Below, piece after piece: positions 41,614 through 53,100 of a stretch of 64,000 nucleotides of DNA (its first letter is position 1; the number at the start of each line of letters is the position of its first letter). The stretch is from Plasmodium malariae (Eukaryota > Apicomplexa > Aconoidasida > Haemosporida > Plasmodiidae). A program made the translations under genes and the position numbers. The notes under the pieces were generated by a model. It was not told where the DNA came from, searched no databases, and worked only from the letters and a program-made list of their open reading frames with translations. The stretch is taken from assembly GCF_900090045.1 (NCBI RefSeq), contig NC_041787.1:1-64000 (forward strand), written 5' to 3'.

Positions 41614-42509
41614 ATGGAACAAAAAATTAAGAAAACTTTATTTATTTAATTTCTTGGTTTTATCCTTTTAGTTTTGATATATAATTTTTATAATGATTAG
41701 ATATGATATTATTATTTGAAGATATTTTCATTATTCATATTTTTCATGTTTTATTTTTATAAATAAAGTTTTAACCCCTTTAGATTAAATATTGTAATAA
41801 ATAACAAATATTTACTTTATTTCTTTTTGAGTACTATTAATGAATCATGGTATAAGACTTGAAAATTTTGTATAAGTTTAGATACAAGAAACTATCGATT
41901 ACTAGCAAAGAATAAAAAAAAAAAGGATTCAAAAATTATAGGTTTAAAAAAGTTATATAACTTAATTGAGGTAAGTACAAACGAAAATAAAATAATATAG
42001 GAGATGTACATTAAATAAAGATTGATATTATACAGAATTATGGATTATAACTATAGAATGCTTAATGGAATACATTTCCATCCTGAAAAAAAATTAATAA
42101 AAAAAATATAACGATAATTTTATTAAAGAAAACAGAAAATTTTTGTGATATAAATTTAAAAAAAAAAATAAAATTTAAATATTACAATATCGATGTTAAT
42201 ATATTTTTTGAATTCTTCGTGATGATATTAGAATTATACATAATACAAGGATATGGATTGTTGAAATTTCAGGTCATTAAGTCTCCACTAAAATTGAAAA
42301 CTGTATAAAAAGCTGTATAACGGTTACTAGGTGAAGCAAAAAATTATTTTTTTAAAATAAATATTGGTATAATTATCTATATATTAACTGTCATACTTCT
42401 AATATGCATTCCTAAGGTCTTAAAAAATAATGAAAAATATAAAAAAATTAAATTCATGACTAAACAATCAACATGCATACTTTCTCAAGGATTTATTACT
42501 ATGAAGTAA
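41614..42509 (+). pseudogene. fam-l: fam-l pseudogene
   Basis: Exon 1 keeps its ATG (41614) and reads MEQKIKKTLFI before an in-frame TAA and a hydrophobic remnant. Exon 2 begins near 41832 after tttttgag and gives STINESWYK, then LDTRNYRLLAKNKKKKDSKI, the canonical fam-l/fam-m box with the PEXEL-like RLLAK. After a frameshift come DYNYRMLNGIHFHPEKKLI and KENRKFCDINLKKK, matching the fam-l motif of a GMFDGKHFHFEKK type followed by EKNRRICDI. The protein closes with a hydrophobic segment (NIGIIIYILTVILLICI), VLKNNEKYKKIKFMTK and a stop at 42507-42509. Several internal stops and frame changes inactivate it. It sits downstream of the fam-m remnant on the same strand; fam-l and fam-m are known to occur as same-strand doublets. 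Exported location is inferred from the family. Confidence 0.87.
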
Positions 42510-45318
42510 CATCTGTAATATCTTTATTTTTATATTTTTATAAAAATATTTATAATTGCTATAATATTACAATGTCACGGGTGTATGCATGCCCTTTTTT
42601 ATATATATCAGCAAAAAATTATGTTCTTCGATTATTCGTGAATACGAACGTTTTAAAATTTTTGAATTTGCATTTTAAATTATCATTTAAGTTTAATTAA
42701 ATATTTTTTAACTAATATGTATAATTATGCAATAATGTGTATTTCTACGAAATATATATATTTACTTGTTCAAAAGAGCATATAATAGGAAAATTCTCAT
42801 AATTTTATACAACTGTATTAATTTATATCTCTACTGAAATTTATTAATTTATATTTGTATACTCTTCTAGTCTAAAATTAACAACCGTTCATATTATTAA
42901 AAAAATTTAATATTATTTATAAATTAATAATATAACTTAATATGTATTTAATAAAAAGTTGCCAATATATTTTCTTGAATTCACATGTATATGTAGAATT
43001 TTTTACTTATCAATTAACTTAATAATCATTCTATAGATATGCTTTATGAGAAATATGTTACATAACGTAATTATTATAAGAAAATTTTTTAAATTAATTT
43101 AGTTTTTCTTTCATGATATAAATATTAAGTTATATACATATAATAATGTCCTTTAAAATTATGCATTATTAATAATAGTTTACTAACTGCTGAATTCTAA
43201 ATATTTACAATTAAATTAAGAGTTAAATAGACATTTTGTTTTATTATTTAGCTTAATTGTGGTGTTTAGTGAATTTTGAAAAAATAATTAAATATATGTT
43301 ATATGGAAAATTTATAAATAAATAAACTATTTATATTTAATTTTCATATTATTAAAAGACCAAATTATTGAATCAAATGTTATTATTTATTAATGGAATA
43401 TACGAATATATTCTTCTTTTTTCTTTTAGGTAATACTAAAATTATAAATATTTAATTGTGTGTTTAAAAAGCTAAGTTTCCTAAAGGATAATAAAAATAA
43501 ATATATGGTATCTTCAATTGTACAATAATGTGTTTGTTTTTATTTATTTTTTCTCCCATATTTCTTTGTACTTAAATCCATTAAATAAATTATTAATATT
43601 ATGTTAATGTTTATATAAAATTTATATTGACAATTATTAATCATTTCTTTTTTATAACACTCATTTTTTAAGTAAGATAAATATAAAAACAAAAAATTAT
43701 ATTCAAAGGTTATTCTTGGATACGTAACAACATTTTCATTAGATCTATAAATTTTTAATAAGGTATATTTATTAATTTAATCTATTTTTTATACACTGTT
43801 TAATTAGATAAGTGTAATGAAAAAAGTTTCTATGCAATAATTTTACGAGTAATTTTCATTTATGAAATTTGATATTTTATATATACAAAAATGAAATTAT
43901 AATATAATATTTATATAATTTTTAATTACTGTTACCATATATACTTTTAAAAATACTCTTTAGTTAATGAAATAACATACGTATATATTTTTATTGGTAG
44001 AAGCATAAATGAGGCACAGAGAAAATGAAATTAGTATATAATGGAAATTCTGTGTGCAGAGAATAAAAATATTACTAATAAGAATTTTAATAAAAAATAT
44101 TTTCCCTTTACTTTTTTCCTTTATATTTTAATGAAATATATATATTTAGAAGAAATATTAGCATAATAAAAAAATAAAACAAAATAAAATCAAAAAAATA
44201 TAAAAATTGTTACTATTAAGGAGATTCAGTCTTTATGTATATCTCTCCAAATAAGAATAACAGTTTGTACATCCTTTTACCATATTTTTGAAAAAAATAT
44301 AGAATACGTAAGTTTCATGACTTGAGCATTACATATTCAACGGTACAAATTGTATGATTAATAAATAAAATATTAATCTATTTTTTACATTTTAATTTAA
44401 ATTTGTTGAAGAATAGTTTAAAAAAGTTATTGTTTAATTGTATTAAAAGCTCAAGTATAAATTGCATCAAGTACCATATGAATATCAGTTAATCATTTAT
44501 TTCCTTTATATAAAATATAGCTTAATGTTTCAATTAAAATATTTTAGTACATATAGTATTAATAAAAGGATAATAACAGTTTTATAAACTAACTTATAAC
44601 ATATATTTTCAATTACTTACATTTATATTATAGATAAGATTGTTGGAAAAAAAAAAAAATAGTAGTCATTAATTTAAGTTATTTATACTTTTGTGTTTAT
44701 TGAACAAGTGATTACTGTTCTAGTAAATACATGTGCGGAGTAATAGTGTAAAGTAGCAAAAGTGTAAAAATAATTATCTTTATATAATAATGTCACTGTG
44801 AGAAATATATTTATCCATAAAATTTATATAAAATATGTTTGAGGGATATTTGAATTTAATTAAAAATATATTTCTCATTTATACTATGTAGTTAATATTT
44901 AAGATAGATGAACATGAATATTTGTTAATTAATAATGATTTAATATCAGAAAATAAATGTTCAAAAAATACATTCGTTTCAATCGTCAAAAAAAAAAAGA
45001 AATATAATTCTATTTATTTATGGATCTGTAAGTAATATCTATAAAACAGATTTATATCTAATAATTACATACGTTAATGAATAAATAAAAAATGATCACT
45101 AGGTCCTTAATTCAGTAATAAATCTTTATTAATTTATTTATTCTAAAATTAGTAATGATATATTAATAATTCTTTCTTAAAACAAATATTATATTATTAC
45201 GTGCTGATAGTTTCACAATTAATATGTGAAGGAAATCTAAAAATCTATTATAAATATTCTTATGTGAAATATATTTTGAAATACATATTTCTCAAAATAT
45301 TTTTTTCCTAAATATTAT
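42510..45318. other. Gene-free AT-rich DNA
   Basis: No supported gene. An open frame at 42473-42700 overlaps the fam-l 3' end in another frame and is a shadow. The remainder shows only A/T low complexity. Confidence 0.5.
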
Positions 45319-45687
45319 ATGTTAAGTATACATATAAATAAAAAGTTCATAAGAAAAAAAAAAAAGAAAAACCAATACCAATTAATTCATATAAAAATGT
45401 ATATATATCAAAATAACATTGATGTAATTATATATTTGTTGAATTTTTCCAAGAATAATAATGTTTATAATTTTGGTAACTATATATTTTATTATAGTTA
45501 TTTAAGTAATTTCTATAAAATACAACCGCATCAAAATTTCTCTAAATTTAATAATTATAAACTAAATCTTCTCATCCTTACATTTACAAAAACAAATTAT
45601 TATAGTAATAAGTATACAAAATTTATATACAATTCTGCAAAAAAAATTTTAACTAATCATAATATATTGAATTATCAATTATTTTAG
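45319..45687 (+). CDS. Uncharacterised 122-codon open frame, doubtful gene
   Basis: An uninterrupted ATG-to-TAA frame of 122 codons, long for gene-free DNA here. The product is basic and Asn/Tyr/Lys/Ile-rich with a short Lys run near residues 12-18. I see no signal peptide, export motif, cysteine pattern or known family. Composition follows what this base content gives by chance, so it may be spurious. It ends about 1.2 kb upstream of the PHIST pseudogene on the same strand and could also be part of a transcribed leader. Confidence 0.2.
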   Translation: MLSIHINKKFIRKKKKKNQYQLIHIKMYIYQNNIDVIIYLLNFSKNNNVYNFGNYIFYYSYLSNFYKIQPHQNFSKFNNYKLNLLILTFTKTNYYSNKYTKFIYNSAKKILTNHNILNYQLF

Positions 45688-46102
45688 AAAAATTGTAATA
45701 CCTCAACTTTAATCTCTATATATAAAACATAAATTTCGAATAAAGGGAAATCTTAAATTACAAGTCTACATCTTCTATAATATTACATTGAAAGGATAAA
45801 TAAAATTAGAAAAAAGTACTTTATATAATAAAAATTCTAATTTGCAAAAAAAAACTAAAAGAAATAAAAAAGTCATTTTTTTATTACTTATGATACTGTA
45901 GTTAAAATACATATATATGTATGTATAAAATTAATTCATTATTATTGTAATGGCTAACTTCCCATTTTTCTTCCCTTTTTTTTAAAATACAAAAATTTAT
46001 GTTTTTTCTAAAATTTACCTTTTGTTAATAAATTAAAATTGTACGCCTATATATTTATATGAAAATTGTAGTTATTTTATTGTTTATAATCATCTTTGTA
46101 AA

Positions 46103-46387
46103 GTGATAATACATAACAAATATGAGTTTTTATTTAATTTTTATCAAAAAAAAAAAAATCTTACCAACATATTACAATTTTTTAATGAACAATTTGTTTT
46201 TTTTTTTATTATGTACATCTATATTTATTTTATATTTTACATTTTTTGTATTTTTCCATTTAACTACCCTACATACCCTTATTTGCGCAGGTATATATTT
46301 ATATATAAAAAATTTATTGTATCAGAAGTAAGTTCTAAAGGTAAAAGAAGACTAAGTCAGATATATCATTACAGCATTTCAATCTAA
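46103..46387 (+). CDS. Small open frame with hydrophobic stretch and PEXEL-like RRLSQ, doubtful
   Basis: Ninety-four codons, ATG to TAA, uninterrupted. Residues about 31-52 form a strongly hydrophobic stretch (FVFFFIMYIYIYFIFYIFCI) and near residue 80 stands RRLSQ, which fits the RxLxE/Q/D export motif at about the usual distance from such a stretch. A second open frame (46122-46331) also codes hydrophobic residues and ends at a good splice donor (aagtaagt), so this may instead be a decayed first exon. T-rich DNA gives hydrophobic translations by chance, and the five-residue motif is weak. No homologue is recognised. It lies 470 bases upstream of the PHIST pseudogene on the same strand. Confidence 0.25.
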   Translation: MIIHNKYEFLFNFYQKKKNLTNILQFFNEQFVFFFIMYIYIYFIFYIFCIFPFNYPTYPYLRRYIFIYKKFIVSEVSSKGKRRLSQIYHYSISI

Positions 46388-46856
46388 TTTCTTCTCTTTT
46401 TATTATTTTTATTTTTTAAAGCACATAAATAAAAATTATTATTTTTTAATTTCAGTTTTTATTAAACTAAATATATTTTTTTAATATTAAATGAAAAAAA
46501 AAAAAATATAGTAATTTAGCTATATATATTATTTCACCTTGGAAGGTTATTTTTACATGTTTTTATCTATTTTTTTCATCTTGAAAAATTTAAATTTTCA
46601 ATAGTTCTTTAAAATTTAGTTGAGATCTAATGTAAATAATATCTCTTTTTTTTTTTTAATAAGATTATATATTTTTGTGCACATAAAATAAAAGAATATT
46701 AATATTTATTATTTTTATTTTTACTATAAATTGTACAAAATAACAAATTAAAAAATTTTTAGAAAAAAAAATTATTTCAAAAAAAATACATATATAAAAT
46801 GGTACTTTCCGAGGAAAAATTTTTTAATTTATATATACATTTGGGCACAAATAACA

Positions 46857-48780
46857 ATGGAAATGTTTAAAAATGAAAAAAAAAATCCAAGAACAGAAAA
46901 CAAGGAGATCATTCTTTTAGGAAGCTTACTGTAATAACAGTTCTCTACTTACATATATTTTTAATGGTAAATAAACAGTATAGAATACAGAAATATGATG
47001 AAAATACTACACAATTCTGTTTAACACTTTTTTATATATGTATTGATTTATCTGAAAATTATATATATATAATAGATATATTATATATATGTATGAGTTG
47101 TATATGTACATATGTATACTTATTTATATACTCTTTAAACAAGAATTATATTGCTTTTTATAGTATGGTGCTGAATTCGGAGATTGCTATGATTCATAAG
47201 TACAATTTAATGAAAAGTACCTAAGAAATTTAACAGAAATAAGTGAAAATTTAAAAAATGATAAAAATAAACAAGAAATAAATGATGGGAATATGGTGTT
47301 GACCGAAGAGGATAATTCAATAATATATGAAATTCCAAATGATGAAACTCCATTTCATGAGGAAGATATAGAACAACATGAATATAATGATGACATATAT
47401 ATAGTAGATATTAAAAACACACCGCAAGACAGATACATAAATTATATTTTAGAGGATTCCAATAAACAAGCTGCAAGGAGTGATATATATGATTACGAAT
47501 ATGATAATAATTATGATATGAGTAAAAAAACAGAGGCTGTAAAAAGTAAGATATTAACTCTTGATGATTATAAGAAAGCGGCTCAAGAAAACTTAAAAAA
47601 GTAGGATTGTAATAAGGAAAAAAAAAAAAATGATGCACTATTAAGTGATATAGATGATTACTTGTCCAGAAATATGGTGCAATTTATTCAGAAAAAAAGA
47701 GGTACTAATCAAAACGGAGAACAAGAAAAAGCTTCAGGTGTGAATTACTTAGATTATATTATAGAAGACAACATTGATCTTTCAAAGTATAAAAAGAAAG
47801 ATCCCTTAAAATATATTATAAAAGATGGCCCAGAGTAAAACGCTCTTATTAATGTATTACATATTATACAAGATAATGAAGATGATAGTTTAAAGGAAGA
47901 ATTAATGCTTTCCCAAAAGAATATTTTTAGAGATAAATTCGAGAAAAGGTCCGAAGAAAAGACAGAAAACAAAACGGAAGAAAAATTTTTTGAAAATGAT
48001 ATGGGAAATGAAAAAAACATATATTATGATATAAAGGATATTGGTGACAATGGCAATGTATATTTTTCTTGTTTAAGATGTCAAAAAAAGAAAAAAAAAA
48101 AAATTTGTAAAATGCAAAAAAGAGTAAATCGTTATGAAGTGTTAGCAAAGTATTTTGGAAAATCACTGAGAAATGATATTGAAGGTAATGTAGAGGACAC
48201 AAATGAAATGAACAAACTATTATTTGGAGATATTGATTATAACAGTAATGTTGGGGGATACACTACAAGTACTTTTTACTATGATATGTCTGTTTGTGAT
48301 GAAAGATTAAGAGACTCAAAAATAAATGAAAATCTGGAAACATTGGATCAAATTACATCTAAGGGTACTTTGATCCACTTATGGTAGCAAGTGTTCAGAA
48401 ATGAGAGATATAAATATTTTACTGTCAAAGATTATTTTAAAAAAATTGCTAATGATATGAAGAAAGATGGTGAGATAGCAGATTTTGCTCTTAATATAAG
48501 ATGGAATCAGAGCGAAGCATTCCTTGACAATAAATTTAAAAATCAGTATGAACTAACAAAAAAAATGTTTTACGAAATGATGAACACTTATAATTTAACT
48601 TCTAATACGTTTAAAGAGTATGTAGAAAAATTCAGAAGTTCATGGAAATATCTTGCTGAAAATGTGAAGGAAGAATGTGAAAATATTTTGAAAGCTCCTT
48701 TTACTAAATTAAGAGAAATACCAAAGAATGCTAAAAGGATAAAGTATTGGACGAATTTTTTCTTTAAAAACCCGCTTTAA
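46857..48780 (+). pseudogene. PHIST-domain exported protein pseudogene, two exons
   Basis: Exon 1 (46857-46966) encodes a basic start, then RKLTVITVLYLHIFLM, a recessed hydrophobic export signal; a one-base shortage in its A10 run breaks the frame. The intron is 46967-47163 (gtaaat..tttttatag). Exon 2 (47164-48780, 539 codons with stop) stays in one frame and begins YGAEFGDCYDS, followed by YLRNLTEISENL, where RNLTE is a canonical PEXEL. A long acidic, Asp/Glu/Tyr-rich region follows with two similar phrases (YINYILEDSNK, YLDYIIEDNID), then a Lys run (near 48085-48105). The C-terminal PHIST domain is about 150 residues: LWxQVFRNERYKYFTVKDYF, LNIRWNQSEAFLDNKF, EYVEKFRSSWKYLAENVKEE. Four nonsense codons interrupt exon 2: TAA 47197, TAG 47602, TAA 47836 and TAG 48385, the last inside the PHIST domain. 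PHIST proteins are exported to the red cell and act in remodelling and trafficking. Open frames inside it in other frames are shadows. Confidence 0.85.
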
Positions 48781-49089
48781 GAAAAAAAAAAATAACAATT
48801 ATATAGGTAAAAATCTCGTAAAGTTCGAAATAACATATAGAACAATACATAATATATCAATGAAATTAATGATTTTTTTTTTTATATATAGTTAATTGAA
48901 CACATAAAATAATGATATTTTCTTTTATTTTATTCCAAAGGAAAATAGAAAACATAAATGAAATAGATATATTATATTTTTATATTTTATAAAAAAGTTA
49001 TTAATTACTTATGATTTAAATGACTTATTTACTAAAATATAATGAAAATCTGTTCTTTAAGAATAAAATTATTTCTGCTTAATTATAAG
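48781..49089. other. Short spacer between PHIST and pir pseudogenes
   Basis: About 300 bases of AT-rich DNA. It must hold whatever remains of the pir first exon and intron, but I could not identify a first exon. A short open piece starting at ATG 49042 (KICSLRIKLFLLNYK) runs into the pir exon 2 frame and may be intron read-through. Confidence 0.4.
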
Positions 49090-50180
49090 AAAAAAAATTT
49101 AGAGAAATCTCCATTGAGCAATGTATATAATAATTTGAATAAAATTGTCAATTGAATATAGTACTATAAATGTTATAAAGGATTCAGTATCAAAGAAAAG
49201 AATTATAACAAGAGCATTTATGTACTTTATAAAAATGTTGCAATGAAATCGGAGAATTTATCAAAACTAAATAATATAAGCGCATACAATTATAATTGTT
49301 TATATCGTATATACTCGATATATCATTAATAAAATGAAATTTTAAGTTTAAATTTGAAAATGATATATTAAATTATGTTATTAAAAACTTTTTTGAAGCG
49401 AGAAGGTATGCCAGTGAGACTTATAGTGATTATTTTTGTAAATACGTGCCCCAAAAAAATTCTTTACATTGATTCAATGATAGCATAGAAAAGAATTATT
49501 TGTTTGATTATTTTGAAAATTATTATATCAATAAAATGTGTACTGCTTATCAACGTGTTATATTTGAAATATATAAGGAATATATTTCTTATATTAGTGA
49601 ATTATATATTAATCTTAGATATTAGTAGTAATACTGTAAAGATATATTTTGTAATGGTTCCCAAGATTAAAGTTCCAGAATGTTTTTAATCCTAATATAT
49701 AACTTTCTTGATTAAACTCAAATGGATATGATAACTATAATAACTTAAACAAATGAGAAAAACTTCGACATCCAGTAGTCTAACAAGATGTGGGAGTCCT
49801 AAATAGATTATATGGATTCAATTTTTTTTTTTATATGTGTACAGATGTTACAGATGACATTCCTGAAGTTGAAATATCTTAAGGTAGAATATTTAAATGT
49901 CACTTATTTCCACCATCTCATATATCTCTTATTAATAGAAATAAACCTTATAATAAACATTCTAATCATGTTCCACATATATCCGGTATACCAAAAGAAA
50001 CATCAAAGATTAACGAATTAGGAAGTGAAAACACAGAATCTGGGGAAGATAAAGACAAACGAATGAATCCCCTCCATTAGTTTCTACAAACGATGTACAA
50101 AGTAATATGAGGGGAATGACAGAAATATTCATAAAATATAATACATTGAGTAAGCAACCATTATCCATTAAAAATCATTA
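49090..50180 (+). pseudogene. pir: pir family pseudogene
   Basis: Exon 2 opens after an attataag acceptor with NLEKSPLSNVYNNLNKIVN, matching the LP-x-Y-x-x-LN start of PIR proteins, and soon meets TGA and TAG. Later pieces are NFFEARRYASETYSDYFCKY, then LFDYFENYYINKMCTAYQR and FEIYKEYISYISELYI, a good match to the conserved PIR helix, then CKDIFCNGSQD and LNSNGYDNYNN. The distal part has a hydrophilic hinge (ISGIPKETSKINELGSENTE, then SGEDKDKRMNPLH). Many stops and frameshifts are present. I could not find a transmembrane segment or C-terminal exon, so the 3' end is either lost or unrecognisable. Short open frames at 49504-49689 and 49812-50021 are shadow frames of this locus. Confidence 0.7.
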
Positions 50181-53100
50181 GATTAAAAAAAAAAAGCTAA
50201 GAGATTTGGAAAATAATTACATTTTTAAGAAAATTGTTTAGTAAAATATTCGTCGTGATTTTTCACATATGTAAATATACTTAACACTCAAATGATTAAA
50301 GTAGGAATCAAATTAACCCAAATTAACTGCAGCTAAAATATAATTCAATAATAATTCTATTTCTTCTAATATTTCGGATAAGAAATCTGATAAATTCAAC
50401 AACAATATTTTCCTCGTACATAAGGTACTTCAGTGACAGTGAGAATAATTTACGCTATTTTCCCTTATAAAATAATTTCAAATTCCTGAAAAATATTGAA
50501 AATATATGATATTTCTACTTTTGCGTTGTGCAATATTTTGTAATTATAAATTAAATATATTATGTATTTATATTATTCTAAACCCTATATACGATAGTTA
50601 CGTAAAAATTTATTAAGAAAAAAAGGAATTTACGAAAATACTCCAGAATTATATATGTAGAAAATACCATCTTATGTTACAAAATAGGTAAATACATGTA
50701 ATTGGAATATGAAATTAAGTTTCCTTATTATTCTACATGATACATTATTTTTTTACTTAAAATAATGGGAAAAATGTTTTAGAAAGAGAATAATGGAAAG
50801 ATCACCTGGAAATTGTACTTGCATTTACATTTAGTAAGGGAAAATATAAATAAACAAATCAGTTAAATACACTTAGAACAAAAAATAAACATAAATAATG
50901 TACAATACATAAATGAAAAAATATCGTACTATAGTATTTATATATATTATAACAATTTTCTAGAGATTATAAAAATTAAAAATAATTTATCACGGAAATT
51001 TTCTATAAATTTATATATAATATAAAACGCACAAAAATATATGAAAACTCATTTAACACAAATATGGAAAATGATAATGGTTTCACATTAAAAAAAAAAA
51101 AAAAAAAAAAATATTTATATCAATCAATTTATAGAAAAGAATAGAAAAATATAAGTAAAATTTGAGAAGTTAAAATATTTTAAAATACATAGAATTAAAT
51201 ATAAGAACTACTATACTATTTGCAAATATACAAAGATCTCGTCATAATGAAAATGTGGAAAATATAAAAATGCAAATATAAATGTGAAAATATATAATCA
51301 GATTATTTGAAGGAAGAATAACGAGAGAAACAAACATTTTAATCTAAAGGAGGATAAATATCTGCTTTGTAATATTACAAAGAAATATATTTAATGAACA
51401 TAAATATTCTTAAAAATTATGTTTCTGTTTTTATTATTTTTTCTCATGTATTCTTTTTTATAATTTAAATATAATAATTAAAATTTATTAGCTTAATTTA
51501 TTACTTGTTATTTTTTTTTTATTTCCTTTTTACTTTGTGTTTTTTTTATTTATATGCTACATTTAAAGTAAAACATATCATATTATGGATATTATTAATA
51601 TTTTTATAGTTATATTATAGCTGCAGAAATAAAATAAATTATTTTGAATTGTATTAACGTAATATAAATAATAATAACATTAAAATTAAATATTTTATTT
51701 AAGTGAATAATAATATAATATATTATGTGTAACTTCTTTCATTTGTCAGAATAACCACAATTTTTATATTAAATAGCATAATACAAAACGAATTATTATT
51801 TAATTATAAATAATATAGAAAAGGGAATTATTAATTAACAAGGTTAACTACAGAATTCCACGAATCATTATTTCATAATGTAAATAATAAATACTAATGA
51901 AATATAAAATTGAATATCCGTATTACTTATAAGATATATCCATATGTTGATTAAATTTAGTACATTAAAAATAGTAATATATTACATAATTTATTAGGTA
52001 AATAAAACGTGCAAAATGTTTTATTAAAAATATGATGTTAAAAACATTTTATAGGGAATTAAAGTTATTTTAATCATTAAAATATTATAACTTCATTAAT
52101 TTTTATTCACATCAGTTAACATAAAACTATACAGAAAAATTTTTACAGAAAATATTTATCTTCAAAATATATGGGAATTAATCGCTTCTTCATCTATCAA
52201 ACATTTATATAATATATTCATTTTTTAGTGTAATTACTATGAAATAAAATAATATAAAAAAATATTGTAAAACATATATTAATCGAATAATATAACACTA
52301 TCTTACTTAACTATTTCAGTAGATACAATTAATAAAAATGATATTATTAATATAAATTATATCAGATAATTCTAATATCATTAAGAAGTTTTATTTTGAC
52401 ATTGTTACAAATATAAAAATATTTGTCTGATTTTCTTTTTACCATTTGATTATATTAAATTTAAATTTTTAATAAAAACATTTTTTCTAAATAATTTAAG
52501 GCGTTAATTTTTTATTTTTTTTTATTTGCATGTGTTATGTTTTTTGAATAAAAAAAAAAAGTACATAGTATTTGTAGATAGCCTTTATTTATAATTCAAT
52601 TAATTACTAGGATATTATTGTTCAAATGCTGGAAAAATTTAATTAATTTTTTTGTATTAATAAATTCGTCTACAAAACTTTTTAAGTATGACTATAATGA
52701 ATAATAACTTTTTTATGATCATAATTATTTTATCATAATTTAAAAGTTTTTATTTTTCAAAAATTATATTTACACTTAATATCTTTATTTAATTTATATA
52801 AATTAAAAAAATTATTGTATGGAATAAATTAACGTTGATAAAATATATATTTTTTAACTCTTAATAAAATTTTCATAGAATAACATTATTGTATAGTTCT
52901 AAATATAAAATTCTAATAAATAACCTTAAGATATAAAACTTTATTATATACAAATATACCTAAGAAATATATGATAAAAAAGAAAAAATAAAATAAATAG
53001 TAATAATATATAGATATTGTTACATGTTTTAAAACAATTACTACGCAGTTTACTGCATGCTCTTCCGTATATTTGGCCACGTGTTTTCACATATTCACCC

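Noticed and set aside
46964..47224. 86-codon plus-strand open frame as an independent gene
   Set aside because: It reads from the end of PHIST exon 1 through the intron (gtaaat at 46967 to tag at 47163) into exon 2 in the wrong frame.
47411..48202. Three minus-strand open frames across the PHIST gene
   Set aside because: Antisense shadows of PHIST exon 2; the plus-strand frame has the PEXEL and PHIST domain.
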